64,000 nucleotides of DNA from Xiphophorus maculatus (taxonomy: Eukaryota; Chordata; Actinopteri; Cyprinodontiformes; Poeciliidae). Each line of letters begins with the position of its first letter. Position 1 is the first letter of the stretch. The notes under the pieces were generated by a model. That model worked only from the letters and a program-made list of their open reading frames with translations. It ran no database searches and was not told the origin of the DNA. Shown one piece after another: positions 63,976 to 64,000 of the stretch. Location of the stretch: NCBI RefSeq assembly GCF_002775205.1, contig NC_036446.1:838272-902271 (forward strand), in the 5' to 3' direction. The translations under genes and the position numbers were made by a program.

Positions 63976-64000
63976 AGCTACAGTGACGAGATTATGATCC

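Noticed and set aside
63815-63997. Short plus-strand frame at the window end
   Set aside because: It overlaps the rpl12 promoter and 5' UTR in antisense and has no recognisable product.

Overview
The window is teleost nuclear DNA. The evidence is spliced GT-AG genes with vertebrate orthologues, many fish-type transposons (hAT and Tc1/mariner MITEs, L2/CR1-like LINEs, a tRNA-headed SINE), AT-rich introns and abundant GGTTCTG/CAGAACC words. The look is that of a cyprinodontiform or related fish, but the species cannot be fixed from the sequence alone. Four protein-coding genes could be assembled exon by exon, each with an open, in-frame spliced reading frame: cd82 (minus, tetraspanin, 259 aa), kmt5b (minus, H4K20 methyltransferase, 842 aa), pole3 (plus, histone-fold subunit of DNA polymerase epsilon/CHRAC, 150 aa) and rpl12 (minus, 165 aa). 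Two H/ACA snoRNA copies resembling SNORA65 lie in two different rpl12 introns.

Layout. 1-11.7 kb is transposon debris followed by a large composite tandem repeat: arrays of a ~129-bp monomer alternate with a conserved ~0.9-1.1-kb module and a ~180-bp CpG-rich block. 11.7-14.8 kb is intergenic. 14.8-34.2 kb is cd82, including a probable CpG-rich non-coding first exon near 34 kb, a 1.5-kb 14-bp minisatellite beside its exon 7 splice donor, and a 599-bp fold-back element in intron 2. 34.2-39.8 kb is transposon-rich and includes the probable kmt5b 3' UTR. 39.8-53.5 kb is kmt5b; its last intron is almost filled by a second, 6.7-kb block of the same composite repeat. 53.5-56.7 kb is an AT-rich spacer with a hAT MITE. 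56.7-59.9 kb is pole3, head-to-head with kmt5b and tail-to-tail with rpl12 (60.8-63.9 kb).

Gene logic. Three of the four genes serve chromatin, replication or translation and have CpG-rich promoters; pole3 carries two TACGTCA elements and an E2F-like site. The least explained content is the composite repeat. The block in kmt5b appears to hold a whole number of units (three), with sharp and repeatable edges. Long stretches look near-identical between the two blocks about 35 kb apart, and the module carries a palindrome conserved across copies. I see no known transposase or reverse transcriptase in it. I treat it as the best candidate for an undescribed mobile or amplifying element.
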